Positions 1 through 5,920 of a stretch of DNA of 6,823 nucleotides are shown one piece after another. Origin of the DNA: JASMHC01 sp964453855 (lineage in GTDB: Bacteria > Pseudomonadota > Alphaproteobacteria > Rhodobacterales > Rhodobacteraceae); NCBI GenBank assembly GCA_964453855.1, contig CAYVRN010000102.1:1-6823 (forward strand), read 5' to 3'. The stretch's first letter is position 1, and every line of letters starts with the position of its first letter. The position numbers and the translations under genes were made by a program. Below the pieces are notes generated by a model. It was not told the DNA's origin. It ran no database searches and saw only the letters and a list, made by a program, of their open reading frames with translations.

Positions 1-55
1 AGTCCGTCCGGGGAAAGGGGAAGTCTGCCCTTCACCCCATTTGTGCAACAAAGCC
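1..55. mobile_element. Terminal end of an IS5-family (IS903-like) insertion sequence, partial
   Basis: Read on the minus strand from position 55 inward, the sequence begins GGCTTTGTTGCACAAATG. This matches the IS903 terminal inverted repeat as I remember it (GGCTTTGTTGAATAAATC) at 15 of 18 positions. The rest, to position 1, is non-coding and GC-rich, as expected between an IS5-group inverted repeat and its transposase gene. The end lies exactly where recognisable IS6 transposase homology starts (position 56), which supports an insertion boundary. The transposase gene of this element would lie to the left, outside the window. The family call rests on the repeat alone and on memory, so the group could be wrong. 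Confidence 0.55.
38..55. repeat. Terminal inverted repeat of the IS5-family element
   Basis: This is the 18-bp outer repeat of the element at the left edge, with its tip at position 55. If the element is IS903-like it would duplicate 9 bp of target. The bases just outside the tip, AAGTATTGG (56-64), are then the expected duplicated target, and a second copy should lie beyond the far end of the element, outside this window. Confidence 0.5.
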
Positions 56-487
56 AAGTATTGGCTCTGGCGGGCGGTTGATGCCAACGGCGATGTTCTC
101 GACATTCTTGTTCAAAAGCATTGTAATGCGAAGGCGGCCAGGCGCTTTCTGGAGAGTGTGATCGCACGTTTCGGCCAACCGCGCGTTATGGTTACGGACA
201 AGCTTCGAAGCTACATCAAGCCGATCAAGCATCTGGCGTCGAATTCCGACCATCGGGCGCACAAGGGGTTGAACAACCGGATCGAAGGGTCGCACCGGCC
301 GACCAGGAAGCGGGAGAAGCTCATGGTTCGGTTCAAGTCGCCGAGACAAGCTCAACGGTTCCTGACCGCCCATGATCAGATCAACACGATCTTCAAACCT
401 CGACGCTATAAACTTTCCGCAAATTCCTATCGCCACGTCAGATCCGACGCATTCGATCTGTGGAACACCCTCGAAATGGTCGTCTGA
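56..487 (+). pseudogene. IS6-family DDE transposase, 5'-truncated remnant
   Basis: About 143 residues of an IS6/IS26-type transposase remain; the family is usually about 235 residues. The remnant opens with KYWLWRAVDANGDVLDILVQ, typical of the core just after the first catalytic Asp (the WHLDE motif). That motif is absent: upstream of position 56 the frame runs into the IS5-type inverted repeat. The second catalytic Asp is visible in VTDKLRSY and the catalytic Glu in NNRIEGSH, followed by the usual basic stretch and a family-like C-terminus (RFLTAHDQIN, then AFDLWNTLE). The frame stays open to position 2 and has a TTG at 41, but those codons belong to the inserted element, so they are not a true start. 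The protein cannot be catalytically complete. The gene points toward the 3' end of the CoA-transferase gene on the opposite strand. Confidence 0.85.
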
Positions 488-524
488 TCGGCACAGCCTG
501 GGCAACTCTCAAACCCAGCCAAAC

Positions 525-541
525 AACTTGGCAATGCCCCC
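525..541. repeat. Probable right terminal inverted repeat of the IS6-family element
   Basis: AACTTGGCAATGCCCCC lies 37 bp after the transposase stop. It resembles the inward-to-outward form of IS6-family ends, which typically run like AACTTTGCAACAGACCC, with about 12 of 17 matches. The distance from stop codon to element end suits the family. The left end is not in the window, so the pair cannot be compared. Confidence 0.35.
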
Positions 542-608
542 AGGACGGGTCCGTGGGGATCACCCGCGCTACGGCAGAATTCGGAGTGTGGGCAGCACAA
601 TGCGTCGG

Positions 609-636
609 TTGTTGGCGGCCATGACTTTGCCAACAA
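609..636 (-). terminator. Stem-loop downstream of the CoA-transferase gene, possible terminator
   Basis: TTGTTGGC (609-616) and GCCAACAA (629-636) form a perfect 8-bp stem around a 12-nt loop. It lies 43 bp beyond the stop codon of the last minus-strand gene, where an operon terminator would be expected. No run of T follows the stem on either strand, so it is not a classic intrinsic terminator. It could instead protect a transcript 3' end or be chance. Confidence 0.3.
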
Positions 637-679
637 GCGTGGCCTGGATTCATTCCAAGTCCAATATGTCGAAACCGCG

Positions 680-1810
680 TCAGATGGTCCCGGTATGCTC
701 GCCCAACCTTGGCGCTGGCTCTGACATGCCCGGGCCTGCGTACCCGAACCTGAAGCCCGCGTTAAGGATCTGTGCGCTTTCCTGACCATAGGGGATTGTG
801 AGGATCAGATCCCGATCTTCGATCCAACCGCGGGAAATCGGGTCATGGAAATCCAGAACTTCTCCAGCCGGAACACCTGCCTCAGCCAGGATCGGGCCCC
901 ATTCGGCCGCTGGCCGTGTGCGGAAAGCAACTGTTAGCTCGGCCTGAAGCTCGTCCTCGTGGGCCATGCGCGCGTCACGGTCCGAATAGCGCGGGTCGCT
1001 GGAAAGATCAGCGCGGCCCAGAGCGCCGAACAGCCGACGCACCTGATTTTCCTGCACTGCACCAATTGTAATCCGACCGTCGGCCGTCGGGAATGTATCG
1101 GCAGTCGGCGCGCGGCTGAAGCCCCGGTTGCCGGTACGCACGAAGGGGGTGCCGTTGATCAGGTACGGGTTCACGACCGCCATCATCATCAGCATTGTCG
1201 TGTCCAGCATGGCAACGTCGACAAATTGCCCCTCGCCGCCGAAGCGTTCGCGCTGAAGCAGGGCCGAAAGGATGGCAAGCGCGGCCATCATGCCCGAGAA
1301 CGTGTCGACGATCGGTATCCCGATGCGGATAGGTCCGTCCTCTTCAAGCCCCGAAAGGTTCATCAGACCCGAAAGGCTCTGAATTATCTGGTCGATCGCC
1401 GGGTGGTCACGTAGGGGCCCGGTCTGCCCGAAGCCCGAGACCGAGCAATAGACGATGCCTGGGCGCAGGGCCTTCGCAGCTTCGAAACCGAAGCCAAGTC
1501 GTTCGAGCACACCGGGGCGGAAGTTTTCGACCACGACATCGGCCGATTTGATGAGTGCGCGTGCCGTTGACGCATCTTCGGGAGACTTCAGATCCAATAC
1601 GACAGATTTCTTGCCCGCGTTTATGCCGACGAAGGCTGGCGCCATTCCACGTTCTTCCGGGACCAGAGAATAGTTTCGCAAAGGATCGCCGGCCGGGCTT
1701 TCGACCTTGATCACCTCGGCGCCCAGAAGCCGCAGCATGTGGGTCGCCAGCGGCCCGGCCACGACATGGGTGAAATCTGCGACGCGAAGGCCGGACAGGG
1801 GTTGTTTCAT
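680..1810 (-). CDS. CaiB/BaiF (class III) CoA-transferase
   Basis: This 376-residue cytoplasmic protein belongs to the formyl-CoA/crotonobetainyl-CoA transferase family. Such enzymes move CoA between two carboxylic acids through an aspartyl-CoA thioester. The N-terminus has the family signature LSGLRVADFT, then AGP and GAEVIKVE, followed by NAGKKSVVLDLK. The catalytic Asp is residue 169 (VDTFSGM; codon 1306-1304), the same number as in oxalate-using formyl-CoA transferase. GEGQFVDVAMLD follows, and PTADTFPTADGR begins the second half. The ATG at 1810 is preferred over the GTG at 1816 because GAGG lies 7 nt before it. The gene starts 7 bp after the TRAP large-permease stop, so it is very likely co-transcribed and translationally coupled. 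The protein ends at GEHTGTI and lacks the usual 15-20-residue tail. It has no GHD motif like that of the middle CaiB/BaiF gene, so a transferase is favoured over a racemase. The acid substrate is unknown. Confidence 0.9.
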   Translation of the reverse strand: MKQPLSGLRVADFTHVVAGPLATHMLRLLGAEVIKVESPAGDPLRNYSLVPEERGMAPAFVGINAGKKSVVLDLKSPEDASTARALIKSADVVVENFRPGVLERLGFGFEAAKALRPGIVYCSVSGFGQTGPLRDHPAIDQIIQSLSGLMNLSGLEEDGPIRIGIPIVDTFSGMMAALAILSALLQRERFGGEGQFVDVAMLDTTMLMMMAVVNPYLINGTPFVRTGNRGFSRAPTADTFPTADGRITIGAVQENQVRRLFGALGRADLSSDPRYSDRDARMAHEDELQAELTVAFRTRPAAEWGPILAEAGVPAGEVLDFHDPISRGWIEDRDLILTIPYGQESAQILNAGFRFGYAGPGMSEPAPRLGEHTGTI

Positions 1811-1817
1811 GTCCACC

Positions 1818-3113
1818 TCAAAGGTTTGGAAGGAACAGGACGAGCGCGGGAAAGGCGATGAGCAGCGCGATGTGGAACAGGTCGGCGAGCACGAACGGGA
1901 ATACGCCCCTGAAGATGGTCGTCAGCGGCACATCCTTGGCGATGCCCGACATGACATAAACCGTGATCCCGATTGGCGGCGTGATCATCGACACCTCCAT
2001 CGCGCGCACCACAAGGATGCCGAACCAGATCGGATCGACGCCAAGTGCCTGCACGATCGGGAAGAAGATCGGAACGGTCAACGCCATCATACCGGCCGTG
2101 TCCAGCACCATGCCCAGGAAGAAGTAGATTGCCATGATCACCAGAACCACCCCGAGCGGCGGGATTTGAAGGGTCTGAACATAGTCGGTGATGGCATAGG
2201 GAATGTTGGTCAGCGCAACGAAGCCGTTCAGCATGAACGCCATAATCAGGATCGAGAAGATGAAGCCCGACGTCATCAGCGTGGAAACAACGGCTTCGCG
2301 GAACTGCGTCCACGACAGGCGGCCGCGCAGGACGGTGATCAGAATTGCGCCACCGGACCCCATTGCCGCGGCTTCGGTCGGTGTGAACCACCCGATCATC
2401 AGCCCGCCAAGGACCAGAATGATCAGGGCGGTGATCTCGCCGACTTTCAGAAATGCGCGCATCCGTTCGGCCATCGAGGCGCGGGGCGCAGGCGGCCCCA
2501 TCTCGGGCCGGCGCCAGCAGATCAGCGCGATGACCATCACATAAACCAGGGCTTCGAGGATGCCGGGGATCAGGCCCGCCAGGAACAGCTTGCCAATCGA
2601 ACTTTCGGTCAGGATCCCGTAGATGATCAGGATACCCGACGGCGGGATCAGCGATCCGATGGTGCCCCCCGCCGCGATACAGCCGGTGGCCAGACGCGGA
2701 TGGTAGTTATAGCGTTTCATCTCTGGCAGGGCCACCGAACCGAACGTGGCCGCCGTCGCGATGGACGATGAAGAAACGGCGGCGAACCCGGCACAGCCGA
2801 AGACGGTGGCCATCGCCAGCCCGCCGGGCCGGTGGCCAAGCCACTTTGCGGCAAGGTCATAAAGATCCTTGCCGATCCCGGACTTGAACGTCACCTGCGC
2901 CATGAGAAGAAACAGCGGCAGCACGCCAAAGGTGAAATTCGAAAGCAGTTCGAAGGTGACCGAGGCCATGCGGTTGGTCGCGGCCTGCCACGACGTCATG
3001 TACCAGAAGCCCCCGAAGCCAACGATGCCCATTGCGAATGCAATCGGCATTCGCAGGGCGATCATGGAAAACAGGGCGATAAAGCCGAAAAGTCCGACCA
3101 ACTCAGGTGTCAT
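1818..3113 (-). CDS. TRAP transporter large permease (DctM type)
   Basis: This is the large membrane subunit (431 residues) of a tripartite ATP-independent periplasmic transporter. It carries the transport path and couples solute uptake to sodium (or proton) entry in the inner membrane. About a dozen hydrophobic segments run through the protein. Family motifs in order: FTFGVLPLFLLMAQ (60-73), AVSSSSIATAATFG (112-125), VALPEM (127-132), GTIGSLIPPSGILIIYG (150-166), GWFTPTEAAAMG (241-252) and ITPPIGITVYVMSGIA (377-392). Length is normal for the family. The ATG at 3113 is chosen over the TTG at 3131 because AAGGGGA lies just before it and MTPELVGL is a typical N-terminus. The start overlaps the end of the small-permease gene by 11 bp, indicating translational coupling. 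In the conserved AVSGSS element, Gly is replaced by Ser115. The substrate cannot be deduced from this subunit. Confidence 0.93.
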   Translation of the reverse strand: MTPELVGLFGFIALFSMIALRMPIAFAMGIVGFGGFWYMTSWQAATNRMASVTFELLSNFTFGVLPLFLLMAQVTFKSGIGKDLYDLAAKWLGHRPGGLAMATVFGCAGFAAVSSSSIATAATFGSVALPEMKRYNYHPRLATGCIAAGGTIGSLIPPSGILIIYGILTESSIGKLFLAGLIPGILEALVYVMVIALICWRRPEMGPPAPRASMAERMRAFLKVGEITALIILVLGGLMIGWFTPTEAAAMGSGGAILITVLRGRLSWTQFREAVVSTLMTSGFIFSILIMAFMLNGFVALTNIPYAITDYVQTLQIPPLGVVLVIMAIYFFLGMVLDTAGMMALTVPIFFPIVQALGVDPIWFGILVVRAMEVSMITPPIGITVYVMSGIAKDVPLTTIFRGVFPFVLADLFHIALLIAFPALVLFLPNL

Positions 3114-3633
3114 TGCCAGTCCCCTTTTCAACGCTGTGGCCGCCGCCCGTTTCTTCCTCGTCGCCTGCCAGCCACCGGAAGGTCTGCCATGCCAGCACCA
3201 GCGTTACCGCTGCGCACCCCACAACGGTAATCCATCGGAAAGGTACGATGTCGATCTGAAGAACATCGGTCAGTTCCCCGGTCCGGGCCAGCCGACGCGT
3301 CAACAAGAACACCGACCATGTGACACCGCACCAGAAAACCGTGGCAATCAGCCCCATGATGACCATCAGCGCCCGTCGGATTGCGGGTGGAAACCGGTCA
3401 TGAATAAGCCGCACATCCACATGGGACCGGTTAACGGTCGCCATGAAGATCGCCATGGTGATCGTGACGATGGTGAAGGTTTCGGCAACTTCATAGCTGC
3501 CCTGGAACGTGCCCCCAAACCACCGGTAGATCACCGTGCCACCAACAACGAACATCAGCCCGATCAGCGCGAACGAGCCGACGATCTGGCTCATGAAATA
3601 GATCCCCCCCGCAAGGCGGCGCAGAATTGTCAT
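3103..3633 (-). CDS. TRAP transporter small permease (DctQ type)
   Basis: This 176-residue inner-membrane protein is the small subunit that packs against the large permease and helps dock the binding protein. Four hydrophobic segments fit the family: about residues 13-36, 49-67, 88-112 and 134-154. The conserved YEVAETFTI (47-55) and the following NRSHVDVRLI (68-77) are the usual DctQ landmarks between segments 2 and 3. The ATG at 3633 has AGGGG 8 nt upstream. The gene lies 69 bp after the binding-protein gene, with a strong stem-loop in the gap, and its 3' end overlaps the large-permease start. The hydrophilic C-terminal tail (about 156-176), rich in Gly, Glu and Thr, looks unconserved. Confidence 0.92.
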   Translation of the reverse strand: MTILRRLAGGIYFMSQIVGSFALIGLMFVVGGTVIYRWFGGTFQGSYEVAETFTIVTITMAIFMATVNRSHVDVRLIHDRFPPAIRRALMVIMGLIATVFWCGVTWSVFLLTRRLARTGELTDVLQIDIVPFRWITVVGCAAVTLVLAWQTFRWLAGDEEETGGGHSVEKGTGNDT

Positions 3634-3662
3634 CGACGTGTCCCCTTCGCAACGGTTTGGGC

Positions 3663-3694
3663 GCGGCCCGGTACCTCAGTTTGTACCGGGCCGC
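3663..3694 (-). promoter_or_regulatory. Intercistronic stem-loop between binding-protein and permease genes
   Basis: GCGGCCCGGTAC (3663-3674) and GTACCGGGCCGC (3683-3694) are perfect complements, giving a very stable 12-bp, GC-rich stem with an 8-nt loop. It starts 9 bp after the binding-protein stop codon and ends about 15 bp before the ribosome binding site of the small permease. No T-run follows on the minus strand, so full termination is unlikely. Stem-loops in this place are known in binding-protein-dependent transporter operons: they protect the upstream message from 3' exonucleases or partly stop polymerase, so that more binding protein than permease is made. That role is inferred here. 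Confidence 0.7.
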
Positions 3695-3702
3695 CCTCTA
3701 CC

Positions 3703-4731
3703 TCAGCTTTCGCCAAGCATCTCTTTGCTCCAGGCTTGCAGGTCTTGCATGATCGCCGTGCCTTGCAGGCCCTTGTCGTCAAGCTCGATCGCGCGCGCGC
3801 TCCAGATCTTGGCCTGTGCATCGCGCACCGCTGCCAGAAGTGCCTCGTCGGGTTCGATGAACTCGACCCCCTGCTCCATCCCGAAGGCCAGGCCCTCGTC
3901 GTCCTGCGCTTTGGCGAAGGCGTCCATTTGCTCGGCCCAGAAAATGGCATTGTCGGTCATGATCTGCTGAATATCCGCAGGCAGCGCATTCCAGCTGTCA
4001 AGGTTCATGGCGCGGCTCCCATAGGCCGAACGCGGCATCGGGACCTTGGTGTAATACTTGACCACCTCGGCGAACTTGAAGCCGATCAGCGTCTCGTATG
4101 GGGCCACGGTGCCATCAAGGATGCCCTTCTGAAGTCCGACATAGACCTCACCCATGGGCATGGCGACGCCGGCGGCGCCCAACTCGTTCAGAACGGCAAC
4201 CGATTCACCGGTGGCCTTCAGCCGCAGACCGGCCATATCCTCGACCGAGCGCACCGCGCGGTCCGCGGTCTGGATATGCATGTTGTCGCCCGCATGGGCC
4301 GCGATCAGGTGGACGCTTTCGTATTCGGCGCGCAGTTCAGGGTACTTGTCCCAGAGTTTCCAGAACAGCTCGACCTTCTGAATCGGCGTCAGGCGCGGAT
4401 CGACCCAGCCCGAGATTGACTTGGTGATGTCCTTGCCGGTGCGCGAGTAGATCGGCGCAATAAAGGCCATGTCAGCAACGCCCGCAGCAAGCTGCTCTAT
4501 GCCCTCACGGTCCGAAATCAGGGTGCGCGCCCAATAGGGCTGAAACTCCACCCTGCCGCCGCTTTCTTCCTTCACCTTCTCGAAAAAGGCCATGTCGGCT
4601 TTTGAGAAGATGTGGTTGGGCGGATAGGGCGATGCATAGCGGATGGTGATGTCCGCAGCCGACGCTGCCGTGGCCATCACGGCGCCGATTGCTAGTGCCG
4701 CGAACCCGCGGCGTGTCAGGTCAAAAATCAT
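3703..4731 (-). CDS. TRAP transporter periplasmic substrate-binding protein (DctP type)
   Basis: This 342-residue protein captures the solute in the periplasm and delivers it to the membrane subunits. The N-terminus is a signal peptide: TRRGFAAL (6-13) with a twin Arg pair at 7-8, a hydrophobic stretch, then cleavage near ASA|AD (about residue 25). The pattern allows Tat export, though Sec cannot be excluded. No lipobox Cys is present. The mature part has family features: ITIRYASPYPPNH, VADMAFIAPIYS, and the central MAGLRLKATGESVAVLNELG followed by VAMPMGEVYVGLQKGILDG. The Arg that normally clamps the substrate carboxylate in this central motif (GLKxR) is Lys172 here (codon 4218-4216). The start is supported by GGGAGGAAA upstream of the ATG. 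It is the first gene of the TRAP set, 112 bp after a CaiB/BaiF gene. Substrate unknown; an organic acid is the likely class. Confidence 0.93.
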   Translation of the reverse strand: MIFDLTRRGFAALAIGAVMATAASAADITIRYASPYPPNHIFSKADMAFFEKVKEESGGRVEFQPYWARTLISDREGIEQLAAGVADMAFIAPIYSRTGKDITKSISGWVDPRLTPIQKVELFWKLWDKYPELRAEYESVHLIAAHAGDNMHIQTADRAVRSVEDMAGLRLKATGESVAVLNELGAAGVAMPMGEVYVGLQKGILDGTVAPYETLIGFKFAEVVKYYTKVPMPRSAYGSRAMNLDSWNALPADIQQIMTDNAIFWAEQMDAFAKAQDDEGLAFGMEQGVEFIEPDEALLAAVRDAQAKIWSARAIELDDKGLQGTAIMQDLQAWSKEMLGES

Positions 4732-4737
4732 GGTCGT

Positions 4738-4748
4738 TTTCCTCCCTT
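4738..4748 (-). promoter_or_regulatory. Strong ribosome binding site of the binding-protein gene
   Basis: On the minus strand GGGAGGAAA lies about 6-7 nt before the ATG at 4731. It is the strongest Shine-Dalgarno match in the window, consistent with high demand for the periplasmic binding protein relative to the other subunits. Confidence 0.6.
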
Positions 4749-4752
4749 TTGG

Positions 4753-4769
4753 CCGGTCTGGACCGGTCC
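4753..4769. promoter_or_regulatory. Palindromic sequence upstream of the TRAP genes, possible operator
   Basis: CCGGTC (4753-4758) and GACCGG (4761-4766) form an inverted repeat with a 2-bp spacer, and GGACCGGTCC (4760-4769) is itself a perfect 10-bp palindrome. It sits 22 bp before the start of the binding-protein gene, inside the only sizeable gap within the metabolic cluster. A dimeric regulator site is plausible. No regulator gene is in the window and I cannot define a -35/-10 promoter nearby. A GC-rich genome throws up such palindromes by chance. Confidence 0.3.
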
Positions 4770-4843
4770 GCTGATGCAGCCGCGGGCCAACCCCGCCATG
4801 CCGCGTTGAACTGCTTTGCCTCTTTTTGGTGGTTCATTTTTCA

Positions 4844-5920
4844 TCAGTTGAGTACCTCCGGTTCGCGTGCCGGATTTGGGGGTCGGGGCTGCAGGTCGGT
4901 GAACCGAACCGCGACCCCCGGAAGCACCGTGCCAAGATCGGTCCGCCTCAATGCGCCGCGCGCGTGGTGATGCTGCTCCTTCAGAGCCTCGGCGGGGCTG
5001 AGGATCGGGGCGATCTGCAAGTCGTGTTCTCGGGCCAAAAGGTCCCAGTCGGAACGGGTCCGGGCCCGGTACAGCGCAGCCAGCTCTTTCAACAATCCTG
5101 CCCTGTCGGTGTCCGCGTACCGTTCCGCCAGGTCGGGGCGGCCCACCACGCCGCAGAACCTGTCCCAGAATGGCCGTTCCATGTTCGTCGCGACGACATG
5201 AGCGCCCTCCGCCGTATCGAAAACTGCGTTGTCACCGATCTGGAAATCCAGCGGCGGTTCGACCCCGCTTCGCTGCTGGCGCGAAAAGACCGAGGCCATC
5301 ATCGCAAGTGCGGAATCCGACATCGAAACGTCGAGCGCCGCACCCTCTCCCGTCTCCTTTCGTCGATGCAAAGCGACCATGACCGCAAAAGCGGCGTGCG
5401 CGGCAGTCAACAGATCCGAGGGCGGGAAACCGAAAAGACGCGGTGGGGTGCCCGTTCGCGCCAGCGCCCCCGATAGCGCCAGAGGGATCGGATCGTGCCC
5501 GGCGGCCCCGGCACGTGGCCCGGTTTCGCCAGTGGCCGAGACCGCCACGTGGATCAGGTCGGGTTTTTCCGCGCGCAAAGTCGCGGCGTCGAGCTGCAGA
5601 GCCGTCGCAGCCGCCGCGCGGAAATCGTGGATCAGAACGTCGCTGTCTGCGATGAGGCGCATCAGTCGGTCGCGCCCCTCGCCCTCGTCAAAGGCAAATC
5701 GCAGGTGACGTTTGCCACGACCGGTCAGGTCGGCCTCGCGCGCTTTGGCCCGTGCATCCCCTGAAAGTCCGTCGATGCCGAATGCCCGATCTCGCGCCGC
5801 GCCGTGCCGGGGGTGCTCGACCCGGGTCACCTGGGCGCCATAGTCACCAAGCAGTGCTGCCGCCTGTGGACCGGGCAGGAACCGCGAAAGATCGAGTACC
5901 TTGAGACCGGAGAGCGGCAT
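4844..5920 (-). CDS. CaiB/BaiF-family protein, alpha-methylacyl-CoA racemase-like or CoA-transferase
   Basis: This 358-residue cytoplasmic protein is short for the family (about 380-400). It begins MPLSGLKVLDLSRFLPGPQA, a typical CaiB/BaiF N-terminus. The central region reads GETGPRAGAAGHDPI, then FPPSDLLTAA and GEGAALDVSMSD. Asp169 (codon 5416-5414) sits at the class III catalytic column. His142 in AGHD (codon 5497-5495) and Glu248 in MERPFW (codon 5179-5177) match the His and Glu of alpha-methylacyl-CoA racemases, which invert a 2-methyl centre on an acyl-CoA. It may therefore be a racemase-like enzyme or the active half of a two-subunit CoA-transferase. The ATG at 5920 is chosen because homology starts there, GGAGG precedes it, and it overlaps the upstream stop as TGATG. 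The frame stays open to 6175, but those residues overlap the previous gene and show no family features. Confidence 0.85.
   Translation of the reverse strand: MPLSGLKVLDLSRFLPGPQAAALLGDYGAQVTRVEHPRHGAARDRAFGIDGLSGDARAKAREADLTGRGKRHLRFAFDEGEGRDRLMRLIADSDVLIHDFRAAAATALQLDAATLRAEKPDLIHVAVSATGETGPRAGAAGHDPIPLALSGALARTGTPPRLFGFPPSDLLTAAHAAFAVMVALHRRKETGEGAALDVSMSDSALAMMASVFSRQQRSGVEPPLDFQIGDNAVFDTAEGAHVVATNMERPFWDRFCGVVGRPDLAERYADTDRAGLLKELAALYRARTRSDWDLLAREHDLQIAPILSPAEALKEQHHHARGALRRTDLGTVLPGVAVRFTDLQPRPPNPAREPEVLN

Larger units (their letters stand above)
488..679. other. Gene-free junction between the IS6 remnant and the metabolic cluster
   Basis: This 192-bp stretch separates two convergent genes: the transposase remnant (+) and the CoA-transferase (-). 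It contains the likely IS6 right end (525-541) and an 8-bp stem-loop (609-636). Reading frames cross it on both strands, but their translations match no family I recognise and show no plausible ribosome binding site, so I call no gene here. Confidence 0.6.

Noticed and set aside
32..505. Minus-strand frame of 157 codons opposite the IS6 transposase
   Set aside because: It is the complement of a recognisable transposase and matches no family I know.
372..789. Frames of 120-137 codons crossing the IS6/CoA-transferase junction on both strands
   Set aside because: They span the ends of two real genes, lack ribosome binding sites and have no recognisable protein content.
1707..2771. Long plus-strand open frame of 354 codons
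   Set aside because: It lies opposite the large-permease and CoA-transferase genes. Its translation is rich in His, Arg, Asp and Gln with no family resemblance, as expected from the complement of GC-rich membrane-protein codons.
3663..3694. Stem-loop read as a full intrinsic terminator
   Set aside because: No T-run follows on the minus strand, and stopping here would cut the permease genes off from their binding protein.
2869..4419. Long plus-strand open frame of 516 codons
   Set aside because: It is antisense to all three TRAP genes, which have clear motifs, start sites and spacing. The translation is low-complexity basic sequence without recognisable domains.
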